From Varibaculum cambriense (GTDB lineage Bacteria > Actinomycetota > Actinomycetes > Actinomycetales > Actinomycetaceae), in assembly GCF_002848005.1 (NCBI RefSeq), contig NZ_PKHX01000002.1, positions 186,001-250,000 of the forward strand: a stretch of DNA of 64,000 bases. The letters are read 5' to 3'. The notes beneath the pieces are model-generated. The model ran no database searches. It worked only from the letters and a program-made list of their open reading frames with translations, and had not been told where the DNA came from. Position numbers and translations under genes: made by a program. Positions within the stretch are counted from its first letter, which is position 1, and the number at the start of each line of letters is the position of its first letter. This document shows positions 51,920 through 62,418 of this stretch, in pieces.

Positions 51920-52699
51920 ATGGCAATCTGTTTAGAGACTAAACATTTAGACGTTTACTACGGAGATTTTAAAGCCGTAGAGGACGTAAATATGACGATT
52001 GAAACCCAAACGGTAACTTCGCTGATTGGGCCGTCTGGGTGTGGTAAATCCACGGTGCTGCGCACTTTAAACCGGATGCATGAAGTTACTCCCGGAGGAC
52101 GCATCGAAGGGGAAGTGCTGCTGAACGGGGACAACCTTTACGGCAAAGATGTCGACCCGGTGGAGGTACGGCGGATGATCGGCATGGTGTTCCAGCGTCC
52201 GAACCCCTTCCCTACCATGTCGATTAAGAACAATGTGCTCGCCGGCTTGCATCTAAATCGGGTCAAAATCAGCAAATCCGAGGGCGACCAGATCGTAGAA
52301 GAATCCCTTAAGGGCGCGAACCTGTGGGAGGAAGTTAAGGATCGGCTAGATAAACCGGGCGCTTCCCTCTCGGGTGGCCAGCAGCAACGGTTGTGTATTG
52401 CGCGGGCGATTGCGGTTAAACCAGAGGTGCTCTTGATGGATGAGCCTTGCTCGGCGCTGGATCCCATCTCCACCTTGGCGATTGAGGATTTGATTGCCCA
52501 GTTGAAAGAGACCTACACAATTGTGATTGTCACGCACAATATGCAGCAGGCCGCCCGGATCTCGGATCAGACCGCGTTCTTTAATATCTCCGGGCCGCGT
52601 AAACCCGGGAAACTGGTCGAAATCGGGCCGACCGAATCCGTCTTCCTCACTCCGCACGAAAAGGTCACCGAAAACTATATTGCGGGGCGTTTTGGTTAA
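51920..52699 (+). CDS. pstB: Phosphate ABC transporter ATPase PstB
   Basis: A 259-residue ATPase that drives phosphate uptake. Walker [20 protein letters not shown], signature [17 protein letters not shown], Walker [17 protein letters not shown] and the C-terminal [10 protein letters not shown] are diagnostic. It follows pstA by 58 bases with AGGAAAAG upstream. phoU, which often follows pstB, is absent. Confidence 0.96.
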   Translation: MAICLETKHLDVYYGDFKAVEDVNMTIETQTVTSLIGPSGCGKSTVLRTLNRMHEVTPGGRIEGEVLLNGDNLYGKDVDPVEVRRMIGMVFQRPNPFPTMSIKNNVLAGLHLNRVKISKSEGDQIVEESLKGANLWEEVKDRLDKPGASLSGGQQQRLCIARAIAVKPEVLLMDEPCSALDPISTLAIEDLIAQLKETYTIVIVTHNMQQAARISDQTAFFNISGPRKPGKLVEIGPTESVFLTPHEKVTENYIAGRFG

Positions 52700-52796
52700 G
52701 CAGTAGTAGCGGTTTTCTGAGGGAGCAGTCCGATGGTTGAAAAACTAGGACACCGATAGCGGCAATCGACAGAAAGTTGTCTTTCGTCTGTTGTCG

Positions 52797-52839
52797 TTAG
52801 AGTAACTGTTACCCATGGTAAACGTTTGGTTAACGCAGT
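52797..52839 (+). promoter_or_regulatory. PHO-box-like direct repeats before senX3
   Basis: GTTAGAG (52797), GTTACCC (52808), GTAAACG (52818) and GTTAACG (52829) recur at 11-, 10- and 11-base steps, ending just above the predicted -35 position. This suggests autoactivation of the two-component genes. Confidence 0.58.
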
Positions 52840-52872
52840 CATTGCAATTAGTGACTCAGATATTTACCCCCC

Positions 52873-52878
52873 TAATAT
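52873..52878 (+). promoter_or_regulatory. -10 element giving a leaderless senX3 transcript
   Basis: TAATAT ends seven bases before the A of the senX3 ATG, so transcription would start at or next to the start codon. No ribosome site precedes the gene, which agrees with a leaderless message. Confidence 0.5.
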
Positions 52879-52885
52879 ATGAATT

Positions 52886-53974
52886 ATGGAAAGCCAAAGC
52901 GGCCAGCCACATTGGGATGGATCCGGCTGGAAAGTTGAAGATCTCTCCACGATCCTTGACGCCCTCCCGGAAGCCTCGGTGGTGCTGAATCCCGATAATT
53001 CCTTTGCCTACAGCTCGCAGTTGGCGCGCCTAATCCCCTTGTTTCACAATGGGAAAATCGAATATGATCAGCTGCTAGCGCAGATTGAAAAGGCGCGCGC
53101 GACTGGGCGAATCGTAGAAAAAGAATACGATCTGGTGCATCCGGATGCGGCCGTCCCCTGGTCGGTCAGGGTGCGGGTTGCTCCCATTTCCTCCCGGCAC
53201 ACCCTGGTGTTGCTGGAGGATCGTACCCGCGTCCTCCAGGCAGATGCTACCCGGCGGGAATTCGTAGTTAACGCGTCCCATGAACTGAAAACCCCGGTGG
53301 GGGCAATTTCCTTGCTGGCAGAAACGATTCACGATAACGCTGATGATGTGCAGGCAGTGGAAAGTTTTTCCACTCAGCTAGTTAAAGAATCGCGGCGGCT
53401 GACCAAATTGGTTTACGAAATTATTTCCTTAGCGCGTTTGCAAGATGGGCGCTTGCCAGCCAAGCCGCGTTCTATGTTGGTGATCGAAGCTATTAATGAT
53501 GCTCTCGATCAGGTGGCTACTGCTGCTGAAGACGCAAATATTACGGTAAACACCCATTTCCCACAGGGTGAAGATGTGTTGGTGCATGCCGATTTGGAAC
53601 TGCTGACTTCTGCCCTGCAGAACCTGCTGGAAAACGCGATTCGTTATTCTGATTCCGGTGGGCAGGTAGATATCACCTTGCGAGAAAACGACAATGTGGT
53701 TATCGAAGTTGCTGATAATGGGATCGGCATTTCTGAGGAAGACCAAAAACGAATTTTTGAACGCTTTTATCGGGTTGATCCGGCTCGTTCCCGCTCTACT
53801 GGCGGAACCGGGTTGGGGCTCTCGATTGTAAAACACGTGGTCTCGGATCTTAATGGCTCCATCCACGTGAACTCGAAACCGGGGGAGGGCGCAACTTTCA
53901 CCATCATTTTGCCGCGCCACATCCCAAACACTAAGCAAACTGACCAAATAACTCTGACAAAGGAAGAGCAATGA
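52886..53974 (+). CDS. senX3: Soluble SenX3/PhoR-type sensor histidine kinase
   Basis: The 362-residue kinase has a PAS-like region (residues 20-115), a HisKA domain with the phosphoacceptor His132 in VNASHELKTPVGA, and an ATPase domain with NLLENAIRYS, DNGIGI and GGTGLGLSIVKHV. The HisKA and neighbourhood match SenX3 of actinobacteria, which controls the phosphate-starvation response. Unlike mycobacterial SenX3 it has no membrane helices: the first residues are polar and run straight into the PAS-like region. Its stop overlaps the regX3 ATG. Confidence 0.88.
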   Translation: MESQSGQPHWDGSGWKVEDLSTILDALPEASVVLNPDNSFAYSSQLARLIPLFHNGKIEYDQLLAQIEKARATGRIVEKEYDLVHPDAAVPWSVRVRVAPISSRHTLVLLEDRTRVLQADATRREFVVNASHELKTPVGAISLLAETIHDNADDVQAVESFSTQLVKESRRLTKLVYEIISLARLQDGRLPAKPRSMLVIEAINDALDQVATAAEDANITVNTHFPQGEDVLVHADLELLTSALQNLLENAIRYSDSGGQVDITLRENDNVVIEVADNGIGISEEDQKRIFERFYRVDPARSRSTGGTGLGLSIVKHVVSDLNGSIHVNSKPGEGATFTIILPRHIPNTKQTDQITLTKEEQ

Positions 53975-54654
53975 CCACCATATTAGTAGTGGAGGACGAG
54001 GAAGCCTACCGCAAGCCTCTCGAATATTCCCTAAAACGTGAGGGTTACGAAGTCATCGGAGTAGAAGACGGTGACCAGGCGCTTTCAGCGGTTAAATCCA
54101 ACCATATCGACCTGATTTTGCTAGATTTGATGCTTCCGGGGATCCCCGGTACCGAAGTTTGCCGCCAGGTACGCGAGAACTTCGATACCCCCATCATTAT
54201 GGTGACGGCTAAAGATGACGTGGTTGATGTGGTAATCGGTTTGGAACTGGGAGCCGACGACTACGTGACTAAGCCCTATCGGTTCCGCGAACTGCTGGCA
54301 CGAATTACTGCGGTTTTGCGCCGTACCCAAGAGCTACCTGAAATAGGAAACGTCTTGGAGGTCGGTCCGGTGACGATGGATGTTGACCGCCACGAAGTGC
54401 GGGTACACGGAGAACTTAAAGAGTTGCCGCTGCGGGAGTTTGAACTACTGGAATACTTCTTACGTAACCCTGAACGAGTGCTGACTCGCGGACAGGTTAT
54501 GGATCGGGTGTGGGGCGAAAACTGGTTTGGAGACCCCAAGACCTTGGACGTGCACGTCAAACGACTGCGTTCCAAGATTGAGGACGATCCGCACTCGCCG
54601 AAGATTATCGTGACTGTGCGGGGGCTCGGCTACCGGATTATGGATCCAAAATAG
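53971..54654 (+). CDS. regX3: RegX3/PhoP-type response regulator
   Basis: An OmpR-family regulator of 227 residues. The receiver domain has acidic VVEDEEAY, phosphoacceptor Asp52 in LILLDLMLPG and Lys in YVTKPYRF. The C-terminal winged helix contains LPLREFELLEYFLRNPERVLTR and ends TVRGLGYRIMDPK. It is the partner of the upstream kinase (four-base overlap) and the likely binder of the two PHO-box-like arrays. A strong terminator follows. Confidence 0.93.
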   Translation: MTTILVVEDEEAYRKPLEYSLKREGYEVIGVEDGDQALSAVKSNHIDLILLDLMLPGIPGTEVCRQVRENFDTPIIMVTAKDDVVDVVIGLELGADDYVTKPYRFRELLARITAVLRRTQELPEIGNVLEVGPVTMDVDRHEVRVHGELKELPLREFELLEYFLRNPERVLTRGQVMDRVWGENWFGDPKTLDVHVKRLRSKIEDDPHSPKIIVTVRGLGYRIMDPK

Positions 54655-54669
54655 TTCTTGGAGATAAGC

Positions 54670-54699
54670 TTTGCCCGGCAGGAAAACCTGCCGGGCAAA
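54670..54699 (+). terminator. Terminator after regX3
   Basis: A 13-bp stem, TTTGCCCGGCAGG and CCTGCCGGGCAAA, with an AAAA loop. It lies 16 bases past the regX3 stop, between two converging genes. The U-run is short. Confidence 0.8.
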
Positions 54700-54718
54700 A
54701 ACCTAATCTAGTTGAGAG

Positions 54719-56155
54719 TTAGGAACGTTGTTTACTGCGACGAGACAGATAGGTAATACCGCCACCTACAGCAACTAGCGTTCCTGCTAGGGCAGTAGCT
54801 ACTAGGGCAATGGCGCCGGTAGGAGGCAGAGAATCTTTCTTGACAGGCTTCTGCTCAACCTTTTTATCGTGATTATCGCTGTTCGCACCCTGTTTATCTA
54901 GAGCAGCTTTCAGAGAAGTAATCTGTTCCTTTACGGTTTTGGTGTAAGCGGTAAGGTCTTTATTCTCCGTATTAATTACCATGAAGGAGTATTGGTTTTC
55001 GGCGGTGGATTCGGGGGAGAACCAAGCCGGCCAAGCCTTGTTCAGCGCATTTTGCATTTCGGTAACCTCATTAACCAACTGCCTGTTTCCACTGGTCCTG
55101 GCCTGGTAATACAAGCGTTGCAAAGCCTGGTACTGCTGGGCTAGTTCCGGGTTTTGAATCTTTAACGCCTGCTCCCAGGCGTCTAGGTAAGCCCGACGGA
55201 ATTTTGCCATCGCATTTTTTGTTGCGCTGTCGGATAGGGGATCCTGGGCAGCTGCAACAGCTGTATCAACTGCAGCTAGTGCGTCGCTAATCTGTTTTTT
55301 ATAAGGTTCAAGAGCAGCGTACTTTTGTGCATCTTGCTGTAGCAGCTTGTCAATATCGGAAACATATCGATCTTTCACCAGGGCGCGGTTAGCAAGTGCT
55401 GCTTTAGTGAGATTATCTCCGTATTCTTTATCTTGAAGCTCCTTGGCCTTTTGATCCAATTCATTTTGAGTGGCTTCAGGTTGGGGATCGGTTCCCGGGT
55501 TCCCGGGATCGTTTTTGGCGCAGTTAGCGGCGCCCTCCGGATCGTTAATGGTAAAACTTAGCAAGGCGACGTTGTGGGCGTCATCGTATCCAGAACCGTA
55601 CGTGGTCGGAGAAGTGTCTTTGACGGTTTTGTCGTATAGCGCCTCCAAGAACGCGAAGCGTTCCCCGGGTTTAAGCTTGCAGCCCACGGTATAAGTAAAC
55701 TTGCCCTCCTCGGTCGGAGCAACAGTCTTAGTTTCCGAGGTGTTAACAACGCCGGTGGGCTGCCACAGATACTTCTCTCCAACAGGAGGGGTGGGGTTAG
55801 AAGTAAATCCGCTGTGAATTTTCAGGGTCTGCTTGGTGGAAAACGGTTCTTTCCAATCGTGCTCGGATCCGTTAGCCAAGGTAGGTTTTCCGGTGGTCAC
55901 CACAATCTGGTCACCGTAGTGAACCTGTTTAGTATCCACTGGGTTCCCATTCCGCGTGGCAGTTAGATTAGCCGTGTAAGCATAAACTGAGACCCCCTCC
56001 GGGAACACTCCAGGTGCGGGTGGGTTTTTCGCCTGCATGATCATGAAATAATCCTTGTTAGTCAACCCGGTTTCAGCGGCGCTGGCCACGGAGGGCACTA
56101 GCGCTAATGAAAGGGCGAGGGCGGTTGCCCCGGCAGCTAGTTTGCCAAGTTTCAT
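54719..56155 (-). CDS. LPXTG cell-wall-anchored surface protein
   Basis: The 478-residue product has a signal peptide (KLGKLAAGATALALSLAL, cleaved near ASAAE). An N-terminal beta-rich region (to about residue 225) is followed by a helical, Gln/Lys/Ala-rich region (about 240-430, probable coiled coil), then the sortase signal LPPTG, a hydrophobic helix and an RRSKQRS tail. Sortase would link it to peptidoglycan; no sortase gene is in the window. The ATG at 56155 has GGAGAG upstream. The binding function is unknown. Confidence 0.85.
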   Translation of the reverse strand: MKLGKLAAGATALALSLALVPSVASAAETGLTNKDYFMIMQAKNPPAPGVFPEGVSVYAYTANLTATRNGNPVDTKQVHYGDQIVVTTGKPTLANGSEHDWKEPFSTKQTLKIHSGFTSNPTPPVGEKYLWQPTGVVNTSETKTVAPTEEGKFTYTVGCKLKPGERFAFLEALYDKTVKDTSPTTYGSGYDDAHNVALLSFTINDPEGAANCAKNDPGNPGTDPQPEATQNELDQKAKELQDKEYGDNLTKAALANRALVKDRYVSDIDKLLQQDAQKYAALEPYKKQISDALAAVDTAVAAAQDPLSDSATKNAMAKFRRAYLDAWEQALKIQNPELAQQYQALQRLYYQARTSGNRQLVNEVTEMQNALNKAWPAWFSPESTAENQYSFMVINTENKDLTAYTKTVKEQITSLKAALDKQGANSDNHDKKVEQKPVKKDSLPPTGAIALVATALAGTLVAVGGGITYLSRRSKQRS

Positions 56156-56742
56156 CTTTTCTCTCCTATGTTTTTGCTGATGATAGGGATTTTTTAAAGG
56201 ATGTTCTGCGGAGTTATCTGTATAAAACGGCCGGTGCCAAGGCAAGTAACTGACTCAAGTGGCTTCAATCAATATCAAAACCATCAAACAAGTAGGTCAG
56301 AAAGAACTACTGCCGTCAGCTCTGCTCCGCAAAAGCGTCCTCAAAAACTCTCTTACACCACTAGCTTTCCGAGGAGAGCAAGATAATTGCAAGCTATTAG
56401 CCCAGGTGACTGAGAAATCAGATCATAATAATAAGGGTGTCGCAGCGATTTGATCCTCCGTTATTAACCTCCTAACTTCGCGAAAGATTATCGTGACTGT
56501 CGTTCCGGGGCGCCCCATGCACGTCCTCGGAAAAAATTTGCGTCTGACGCGCCGAAAGCAAAAAAGTGACTTTTCCCCGAAAAGTGGGGTGAGGCCGTAA
56601 AATGTGGGTTTTTGAGGCTTTCACGGTAGAATAGAGCTAGTGAGCGCCGGATTTTCGGCGTGAATGCCCCGGGGCATACAGTGCTCGGCGGCTGGGAATG
56701 TCCGGCTCGGGGTCAACGAACTAGATCAAGGAGATCCAGCAG
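56156..56742. other. 587-bp intergenic region upstream of gyrB
   Basis: It contains the upstream region of the LPXTG gene (minus) and of gyrB (plus). Short frames here have no ribosome sites or family likeness. A TAGAAT at about 56628 may be the gyrB -10. A 17-base identity with regX3 lies at 56484-56500. Clustered DnaA boxes were not seen. Confidence 0.5.
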
Positions 56743-58767
56743 GTGGCTGACCTGGGTGACCAACAAGTCCAGCACGAATACGGCGCGGACGACATCACAG
56801 TTTTAGAGGGGCTAGAGGCAGTACGCAAACGTCCCGGTATGTATATCGGTTCTACCGGGGAGCGCGGTCTGCACCACCTGGTATACGAGGTAGTCGACAA
56901 CTCTGTTGACGAGGCTCTGGCCGGCTATTGCGACCATATCGAGGTCGCCATTCAGGCAGATGGGGGTCTGCGGGTCAGCGATAATGGCCGCGGAATCCCG
57001 GTGGATATGCACCCCACCGAAAAACGCCCCACAGTGGAAGTGGTAATGACTATCTTGCACGCCGGTGGCAAGTTCGGATCTGGCGGTTACGCAGTTTCCG
57101 GCGGTCTGCACGGGGTTGGGGTTTCGGTAGTAAACGCCCTCTCGGTGCGGATGGATACCGTGGTAAAACGGCAAGGCTACGTCTGGCGACAGTCATTCGG
57201 TAACGGCGGGCATCCCCTTACCGAGCTGGAACGTGGGGAAGAAACCGAGGAAACCGGTACCCAACAGACCTTTTACCCGGATCCGGAAATCTTCGAGACC
57301 ACTACTTTTAGTTTCGAAATTTTGCGGCAGCGTTTCCAGCAGATGGCATTCCTGAACAAGGGGCTGCGGATTACTTTAACTGATGAACGCCCCGAGGCGA
57401 CCGATGCCGGCGATTTAGTGACTGGCGATGCGCAAGGTACCGCCGATGATCCGGTTCCCGGTTTCCGGCAAGTATCGTTCATGTACGAAAACGGTCTGCG
57501 CGACTATGTAGAGTTCATTAACCACTCCAAGAAATCCGAGGTCATCAACCCCGAGATTATCGATTTTGACGCGGTTAACGAGGACGCTTCCATCAGCCTT
57601 GAAATCGCGTTGCAGTGGACCACCGCCTATTCCGAGTCCGTGCATACCTACGCGAACACGATTAACACCACCGAGGGCGGTACCCACGAGGAAGGTTTCC
57701 GCTCGGCCTTGACCAGCTTGATGAATAAATATGCCCGGGACAAAGGAATCCTCAAAGACAAGGATCATAACCTGACCGGTGACGATATTCGGGAAGGCTT
57801 AACCGCCGTTATCTCGGTTAAGCTCACCGAGCCGCAATTTGAGGGGCAAACCAAAACCAAACTGGGCAACACTGAGGCACGTACCTTTGTGCAGCAGCAG
57901 GTTTACTCCAAACTGGGTGACTGGTTAGATGCCCACCCCTTGGACGCAAAAGCGATCCTGGTAAAGGCACAGCAGGCGGCAACCGCGCGGGTAGCAGCCC
58001 GTAAAGCCCGGGAAGCTACCCGGCGCAAGTCCGCCCTCGAGTCCGTGTCTATGCCCGGCAAATTGCGGGATTGCTCTTCCCGCGATGCCTCCCAATGTGA
58101 AATCTATATTGTAGAGGGCGACTCGGCAGGTGGTTCGGCCGTGCAGGGGCGCGACCCGGCTCACCAGGCAATCTTGCCCATTCGCGGGAAAATCCTAAAC
58201 GTAGAAAAAGCGCGGCTAGACCGCGCCCTGTCCAGTCAAGAAATCCAGTCTTTGATTACCGCCTTCGGTACCGGTATTGGGGAGGACTTCGATATCTCCA
58301 AGCTGCGCTATAACGCCATTGTGATTATGGCAGACGCCGACGTGGACGGTCAGCATATCGCTACTTTGTTGCTGACTTTGCTGTTCCGCTATATGCGTCC
58401 CCTGATTGAAAAAGGGCACGTATTTATCGCCTGCCCCCCGCTTTACCGGCTGAAATGGTCGAATGCGCCCCACCAGTTCGTGTTCTCGGATCGCCAACGC
58501 GACGAATATCTAGAGGACGGCAAAACCGATGGTAAGCGCCTGCCGAAAGAAGGCGGGGTGCAGCGCTACAAGGGGCTCGGAGAAATGAATCCCCAGGAAC
58601 TGTGGGAAACCACTATGAACCCCGAAGATCGGATGCTCAAACAAGTGACCTTATCCGAGGCGGCCAGCGCGGATGAAGTTTTCTCCATGCTAATGGGCGA
58701 GGACGTGGAGTCGCGGCGCGCTTTCATTCAGCGCAATGCCACTGACGTGCGGTTCTTGGATATTTAA
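56743..58767 (+). CDS. gyrB: DNA gyrase subunit B
   Basis: The ATPase subunit of gyrase. The 674-residue protein has the GHKL ATP site ([39 protein letters not shown]), the TOPRIM motif [11 protein letters not shown] and the acidic [11 protein letters not shown]. The GTG start follows AAGGAG about ten bases upstream. gyrA follows after 12 bases. Confidence 0.97.
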   Translation: MADLGDQQVQHEYGADDITVLEGLEAVRKRPGMYIGSTGERGLHHLVYEVVDNSVDEALAGYCDHIEVAIQADGGLRVSDNGRGIPVDMHPTEKRPTVEVVMTILHAGGKFGSGGYAVSGGLHGVGVSVVNALSVRMDTVVKRQGYVWRQSFGNGGHPLTELERGEETEETGTQQTFYPDPEIFETTTFSFEILRQRFQQMAFLNKGLRITLTDERPEATDAGDLVTGDAQGTADDPVPGFRQVSFMYENGLRDYVEFINHSKKSEVINPEIIDFDAVNEDASISLEIALQWTTAYSESVHTYANTINTTEGGTHEEGFRSALTSLMNKYARDKGILKDKDHNLTGDDIREGLTAVISVKLTEPQFEGQTKTKLGNTEARTFVQQQVYSKLGDWLDAHPLDAKAILVKAQQAATARVAARKAREATRRKSALESVSMPGKLRDCSSRDASQCEIYIVEGDSAGGSAVQGRDPAHQAILPIRGKILNVEKARLDRALSSQEIQSLITAFGTGIGEDFDISKLRYNAIVIMADADVDGQHIATLLLTLLFRYMRPLIEKGHVFIACPPLYRLKWSNAPHQFVFSDRQRDEYLEDGKTDGKRLPKEGGVQRYKGLGEMNPQELWETTMNPEDRMLKQVTLSEAASADEVFSMLMGEDVESRRAFIQRNATDVRFLDI

Positions 58768-58779
58768 GGGACGGGAAAA

Positions 58780-61452
58780 ATGAGTGAAATAGACAACCAG
58801 GATCAAAATCAGCAAGCAGACTCCCCGGAAAAGCCCCAGCACTCCGGCGCGGCTTTCGGGGCGGGTGCGGGGGATGCCTCCTCGCCAGACGCCCTCGAAA
58901 ATAATTCCGGTCTTTTCCAGGCAAAAGGGCATATTAATCAGGTTGACCTAGAAACCGAGATGCAGCGCTCCTATCTGGATTATGCGATGAGCGTGATCGT
59001 AGGGCGTGCCCTGCCCGAGGTGCGGGATGGTTTGAAGCCGGTACACCGGCGGATTCTGTATGCCATGTATGACGGTGGCTACCGCCCCAACGCCGGATTC
59101 TCCAAATGTATGCGCGTAGTCGGCGACGTGATGGGGCACTTCCACCCTCACGGTGACGCCGCGGTTTACGACGCCTTGGCACGCCTGGTGCAGCCCTGGT
59201 CAATGCGTTATCCGATGGTGGCTGGTCAAGGTAACTTTGGGTCTCCCGGTAACCTGGGGCCAGCAGCTCCGCGTTATACGGAATGTAAAATGGCGCCTTT
59301 GTCGATGGAAATGGTGCGGGACATCGATGAAGACACTGTCGATTTCATGGACAACTATGATGGGCGCACCCAAGAACCCACGGTTTTGCCTGCCCGCCTG
59401 CCCTACCTGCTGCTTAACGGCTCAGAGGGGATCGCAGTGGGGATGGCTACCCGGATTCCTCCCCATAATATGCGGGAAGTTGCCGATGGGGTGCAGTGGG
59501 CATTAGCGCATCCCGAGGCTTCGCGCGAGGAGCTAATGGAAGCCCTAATCGAGCGGATTAAGGGACCAGATTTCCCCACGGGCGCCACTATTTTGGGGCG
59601 TAAAGGGATTGAAAGTGCCTATCGCACCGGTCGCGGTTCCATTGTGCAGCGAGCAATAGTAAACGTAGAAGAAATCAACTCCCGGGTCTGCCTGGTGGTT
59701 ACCGAACTTCCCTACCAGGTCAATCCGGATAATCTGGCAGCAAAAATCGCCGGACTGGTTAAAGACGGACAGATCGAGGGCATCGCAGATATTCGCGATG
59801 AATCCTCGGATCGCTCTGGGCAGCGCCTGGTGATTGTGCTTAAACGGGACGCGGTTCCCAAGGTGGTTTTGAATAACCTCTACAAGCGCACCCAGTTGCA
59901 GGATTCCTTCCCCGCCAATATGTTGGCTCTGGTAGATGGGGTTCCGCGGACGCTTTCTATCGATGGGTTTATCTCTAACTGGATCACTCACCAGCTAGAA
60001 GTAATCGTGCGTCGCACCAATTTCCGCTTGAAGCGGGCGCAGGATCGCCTCCATATTTTGCAAGGCTACCTGATGGCGCTGGATGCCTTGGACGCGGTGA
60101 TTGCGACCATCCGTAAATCTCCCACGGTTGATGAAGCGCGTAGCGCCCTGATGGAACTGCTCGGGGTAGATGAAGTCCAGGCGGATGCGATTCTAGCTTT
60201 GCAGTTGCGCCGCCTCGCCGCCCTCGAGCGACAAAAGATTCTGGATGAACACACCGAGCTAGAGGCGCGGGTGAAGGATTTACAGGATATTTTGGCTCGT
60301 CCCGAGCGGCAGCGGGGAATTATTTCCACCGAACTGGGCGAGATCGTCGATAAATACGGCGATGAACGGCGCACCAAGATTATGCCGTTTGCCGGGGAAA
60401 TGTCGATGGAAGACCTGATTGAGGAACAGGACGTGGTGGTCACTATTACCCATTCCGGGTATGTCAAACGCACCCGCCTGGATCAATACCGCAGCCAAAA
60501 GCGCGGCGGTAAAGGGATCAAGGGTGCGCAGCTGCGCGAAGACGACGTGGTAGATCACTTCTTTACCACCACTACTCATCACTGGTTGGCGTTCTTCACC
60601 AATAAAGGACGGGTTTATCGGGCGAAAGCTTACGAACTTCCCGAGGGAGGACGCGACTCTAAGGGGCAGCACGTAGCTAACCTGTTGGCGTTCCAACCGG
60701 AAGAAAAAATCGCGCAGGTTTTGGCGTTCAGTTCCTATGATGATGCCGAATATTTGGCGCTGGCTACCCGCTCGGGGCTGGTGAAAAAGACTCGCTTTAC
60801 CGAATATGATTCCAATCGTACCGGCGGGCTAATCGCGATTAATCTACGGGAAATGCCTGATGGAACAGCTGACGAAGTGGTGTCTGCCGAACTGGTAAAT
60901 GGCGATGATGAGCTACTATTGGTTTCTCATAAGGGACAGTCGCTGCGCTTCTTAGCTTCCGACGAGGCTTTGCGTCCTACTGGTCGCGCCACCTCTGGGG
61001 TGCGGGGCATGAAGTTCCGCGAAGGGGATCACCTGTTGGCGATGACAGTTATCCGTCCCGATAGTGACCTTTTGGTGGTGACCGAGGGCGGATACGCGAA
61101 ACGCACATCGGTAGAGGAATACCGGGTGCAAGGACGCGGCGGCCTGGGGATTAAGGTCGCTAATCTGGTGGCTGAGCGTGGCGGCCTGGTGGGCGCCTTG
61201 ATTGTTAATGACGATGATGAAGTCATGGTGATCATGCATTCTGGTAAAGTGCAGCGTTCCCGGGTGGACGAAGTTCCCCGCACGGGACGCAACACCCAGG
61301 GAGTAATTTTCACTCGTCCGGCTGAAGGTGATGCGGTTTTGGCTGTAGCGTTAAATAATGAGAAATCAGAAGATGATGAATCGTTAGAGGCTACGGATGA
61401 GGATCTCGATCAAGAAGTGGCCGCGTTAGAAACCGAAAAAACTGAGCTCTAG
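58780..61452 (+). CDS. gyrA: DNA gyrase subunit A
   Basis: The DNA-cleaving subunit, 890 residues. It begins with a disordered Gln/Asp/Ala-rich tail of about 50 residues, then the breakage domain with [26 protein letters not shown] and the catalytic tyrosine in APRYTECKM. The quinolone-resistance region reads [12 protein letters not shown], with Ala where many species have the Ser of DSAVYD; Ala at this position is native in mycobacteria and linked to reduced quinolone sensitivity. The GyrA box is [11 protein letters not shown], and the C-terminus ends in an acidic tail. Confidence 0.97.
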   Translation: MSEIDNQDQNQQADSPEKPQHSGAAFGAGAGDASSPDALENNSGLFQAKGHINQVDLETEMQRSYLDYAMSVIVGRALPEVRDGLKPVHRRILYAMYDGGYRPNAGFSKCMRVVGDVMGHFHPHGDAAVYDALARLVQPWSMRYPMVAGQGNFGSPGNLGPAAPRYTECKMAPLSMEMVRDIDEDTVDFMDNYDGRTQEPTVLPARLPYLLLNGSEGIAVGMATRIPPHNMREVADGVQWALAHPEASREELMEALIERIKGPDFPTGATILGRKGIESAYRTGRGSIVQRAIVNVEEINSRVCLVVTELPYQVNPDNLAAKIAGLVKDGQIEGIADIRDESSDRSGQRLVIVLKRDAVPKVVLNNLYKRTQLQDSFPANMLALVDGVPRTLSIDGFISNWITHQLEVIVRRTNFRLKRAQDRLHILQGYLMALDALDAVIATIRKSPTVDEARSALMELLGVDEVQADAILALQLRRLAALERQKILDEHTELEARVKDLQDILARPERQRGIISTELGEIVDKYGDERRTKIMPFAGEMSMEDLIEEQDVVVTITHSGYVKRTRLDQYRSQKRGGKGIKGAQLREDDVVDHFFTTTTHHWLAFFTNKGRVYRAKAYELPEGGRDSKGQHVANLLAFQPEEKIAQVLAFSSYDDAEYLALATRSGLVKKTRFTEYDSNRTGGLIAINLREMPDGTADEVVSAELVNGDDELLLVSHKGQSLRFLASDEALRPTGRATSGVRGMKFREGDHLLAMTVIRPDSDLLVVTEGGYAKRTSVEEYRVQGRGGLGIKVANLVAERGGLVGALIVNDDDEVMVIMHSGKVQRSRVDEVPRTGRNTQGVIFTRPAEGDAVLAVALNNEKSEDDESLEATDEDLDQEVAALETEKTEL

Positions 61453-61466
61453 TGAGAGGCTGACCA

Positions 61467-62177
61467 ATGACAACTGATGGTAAAGATCAAGATAAGGCTC
61501 GCTCAGAGCAAGAGGCGGATAATGTTTCCCGGGAGAGTGAATCGCCTAATCTGAGCGAAGATAATCGCTCTCACCAGTCATTGCGGGATGAAACCCCGCA
61601 AACTGAGGAAACACAAAAGAAGGATGAGGACAGCCAAGTGAAAAAGAACGAAAAATCACCTCAGGCTGCGGGAAAGAAAGCCGCCGTTAAGTCTGGTTCT
61701 AAGGGTGGTAAAAACTCTGCGATTCCACAGGTTCCGGAAGTATCCTCCGCTATGCAGAAGAAGGGAGAGACCGAGGCTGCGGGTGCGTCCTCGGCAAAGA
61801 AGACTGCCGAGTATCAGCCGCGCCAAATCTCGTTGGTGGTTTCCCGGATTGACCCCTGGTCGGTGATGAAGGTTTCCTTCCTGCTATCGGTAGCGCTGGG
61901 AATCGCCATGGTGCTGGCGGGGTTGCTGGTCTGGCTGCTGCTAAATTCGATGAGCGTATTCAGTTCGGTGGAAAACTTTATTAACGATATCGATCCCACC
62001 GGTTCGATTGCTTCGATTATTGATTACTTGCGGCTACCGCGGGTGATGGCGATGAGCACTATTGTTGCAGTCTCGAACGTGATTTTAATGACCGCCTTCT
62101 CTACGGTGGGGGCGCTTATTTACAACTTAGTGACTTCGCTGGTTGGCGGGATCCGGCTAGCGCTGATCGACGAGTAA
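61467..62177 (+). CDS. DUF3566 membrane protein
   Basis: A 236-residue protein. About 115 polar, Lys/Glu/Ser-rich residues precede the DUF3566 domain (RQISLVVSRIDPWSVMKVS), which has two membrane helices (about 132-152 and 190-215). This gene regularly sits downstream of gyrA in actinobacteria. Its function is not established. It follows gyrA after 14 bases. Confidence 0.88.
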   Translation: MTTDGKDQDKARSEQEADNVSRESESPNLSEDNRSHQSLRDETPQTEETQKKDEDSQVKKNEKSPQAAGKKAAVKSGSKGGKNSAIPQVPEVSSAMQKKGETEAAGASSAKKTAEYQPRQISLVVSRIDPWSVMKVSFLLSVALGIAMVLAGLLVWLLLNSMSVFSSVENFINDIDPTGSIASIIDYLRLPRVMAMSTIVAVSNVILMTAFSTVGALIYNLVTSLVGGIRLALIDE

Positions 62178-62244
62178 TATTACCGCATTCCTTGCCGGGT
62201 GCTAAGACTCGAGGGCGGCGTGACGGAACGCACCCAGGACGGGT

Positions 62245-62272
62245 TTGAAAGCCGGGTTAGGAATGTTGTAAT
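62245..62272 (+). promoter_or_regulatory. Promoter of tRNA-Ile
   Basis: TTGAAA and TGTAAT separated by 16 bases, 29 bases before the tRNA. Confidence 0.6.
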
Positions 62273-62301
62273 CTGCAATGGTGTTCACGGATGGACACGA
62301 T

Positions 62302-62375
62302 GGGCCTATAGCTCAGTTGGTTAGAGCGCAGTCCTGATAAGACTGAGGTCGCTGGTTCGAGCCCAGCTAGGCCCA
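62302..62375 (+). tRNA. tRNA-Ile (anticodon GAT)
   Basis: A 74-base cloverleaf: acceptor GGGCCTA with TAGGCCC, anticodon arm CAGTC-CTGATAA-GACTG, T arm GCTGG-TTCGAGC-CCAGC and discriminator A. CCA is not encoded. Confidence 0.97.
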
Positions 62376-62418
62376 CTGCGAGGGAAGTTTGTTCTAGTAA
62401 TCGACCAGGTAGGTAGAT

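Noticed and set aside
56201..56453. Two short frames upstream of gyrB
   Set aside because: No ribosome site, no recognisable domain and low-complexity Ser/Lys composition; they lie in a promoter region.
61521..61536. parS-like sequence in the DUF3566 gene (TGTTTCCCGGGAGAG)
   Set aside because: It shares only the TGTTTC half with parS; the centre and right half mismatch, so ParB binding is not expected.
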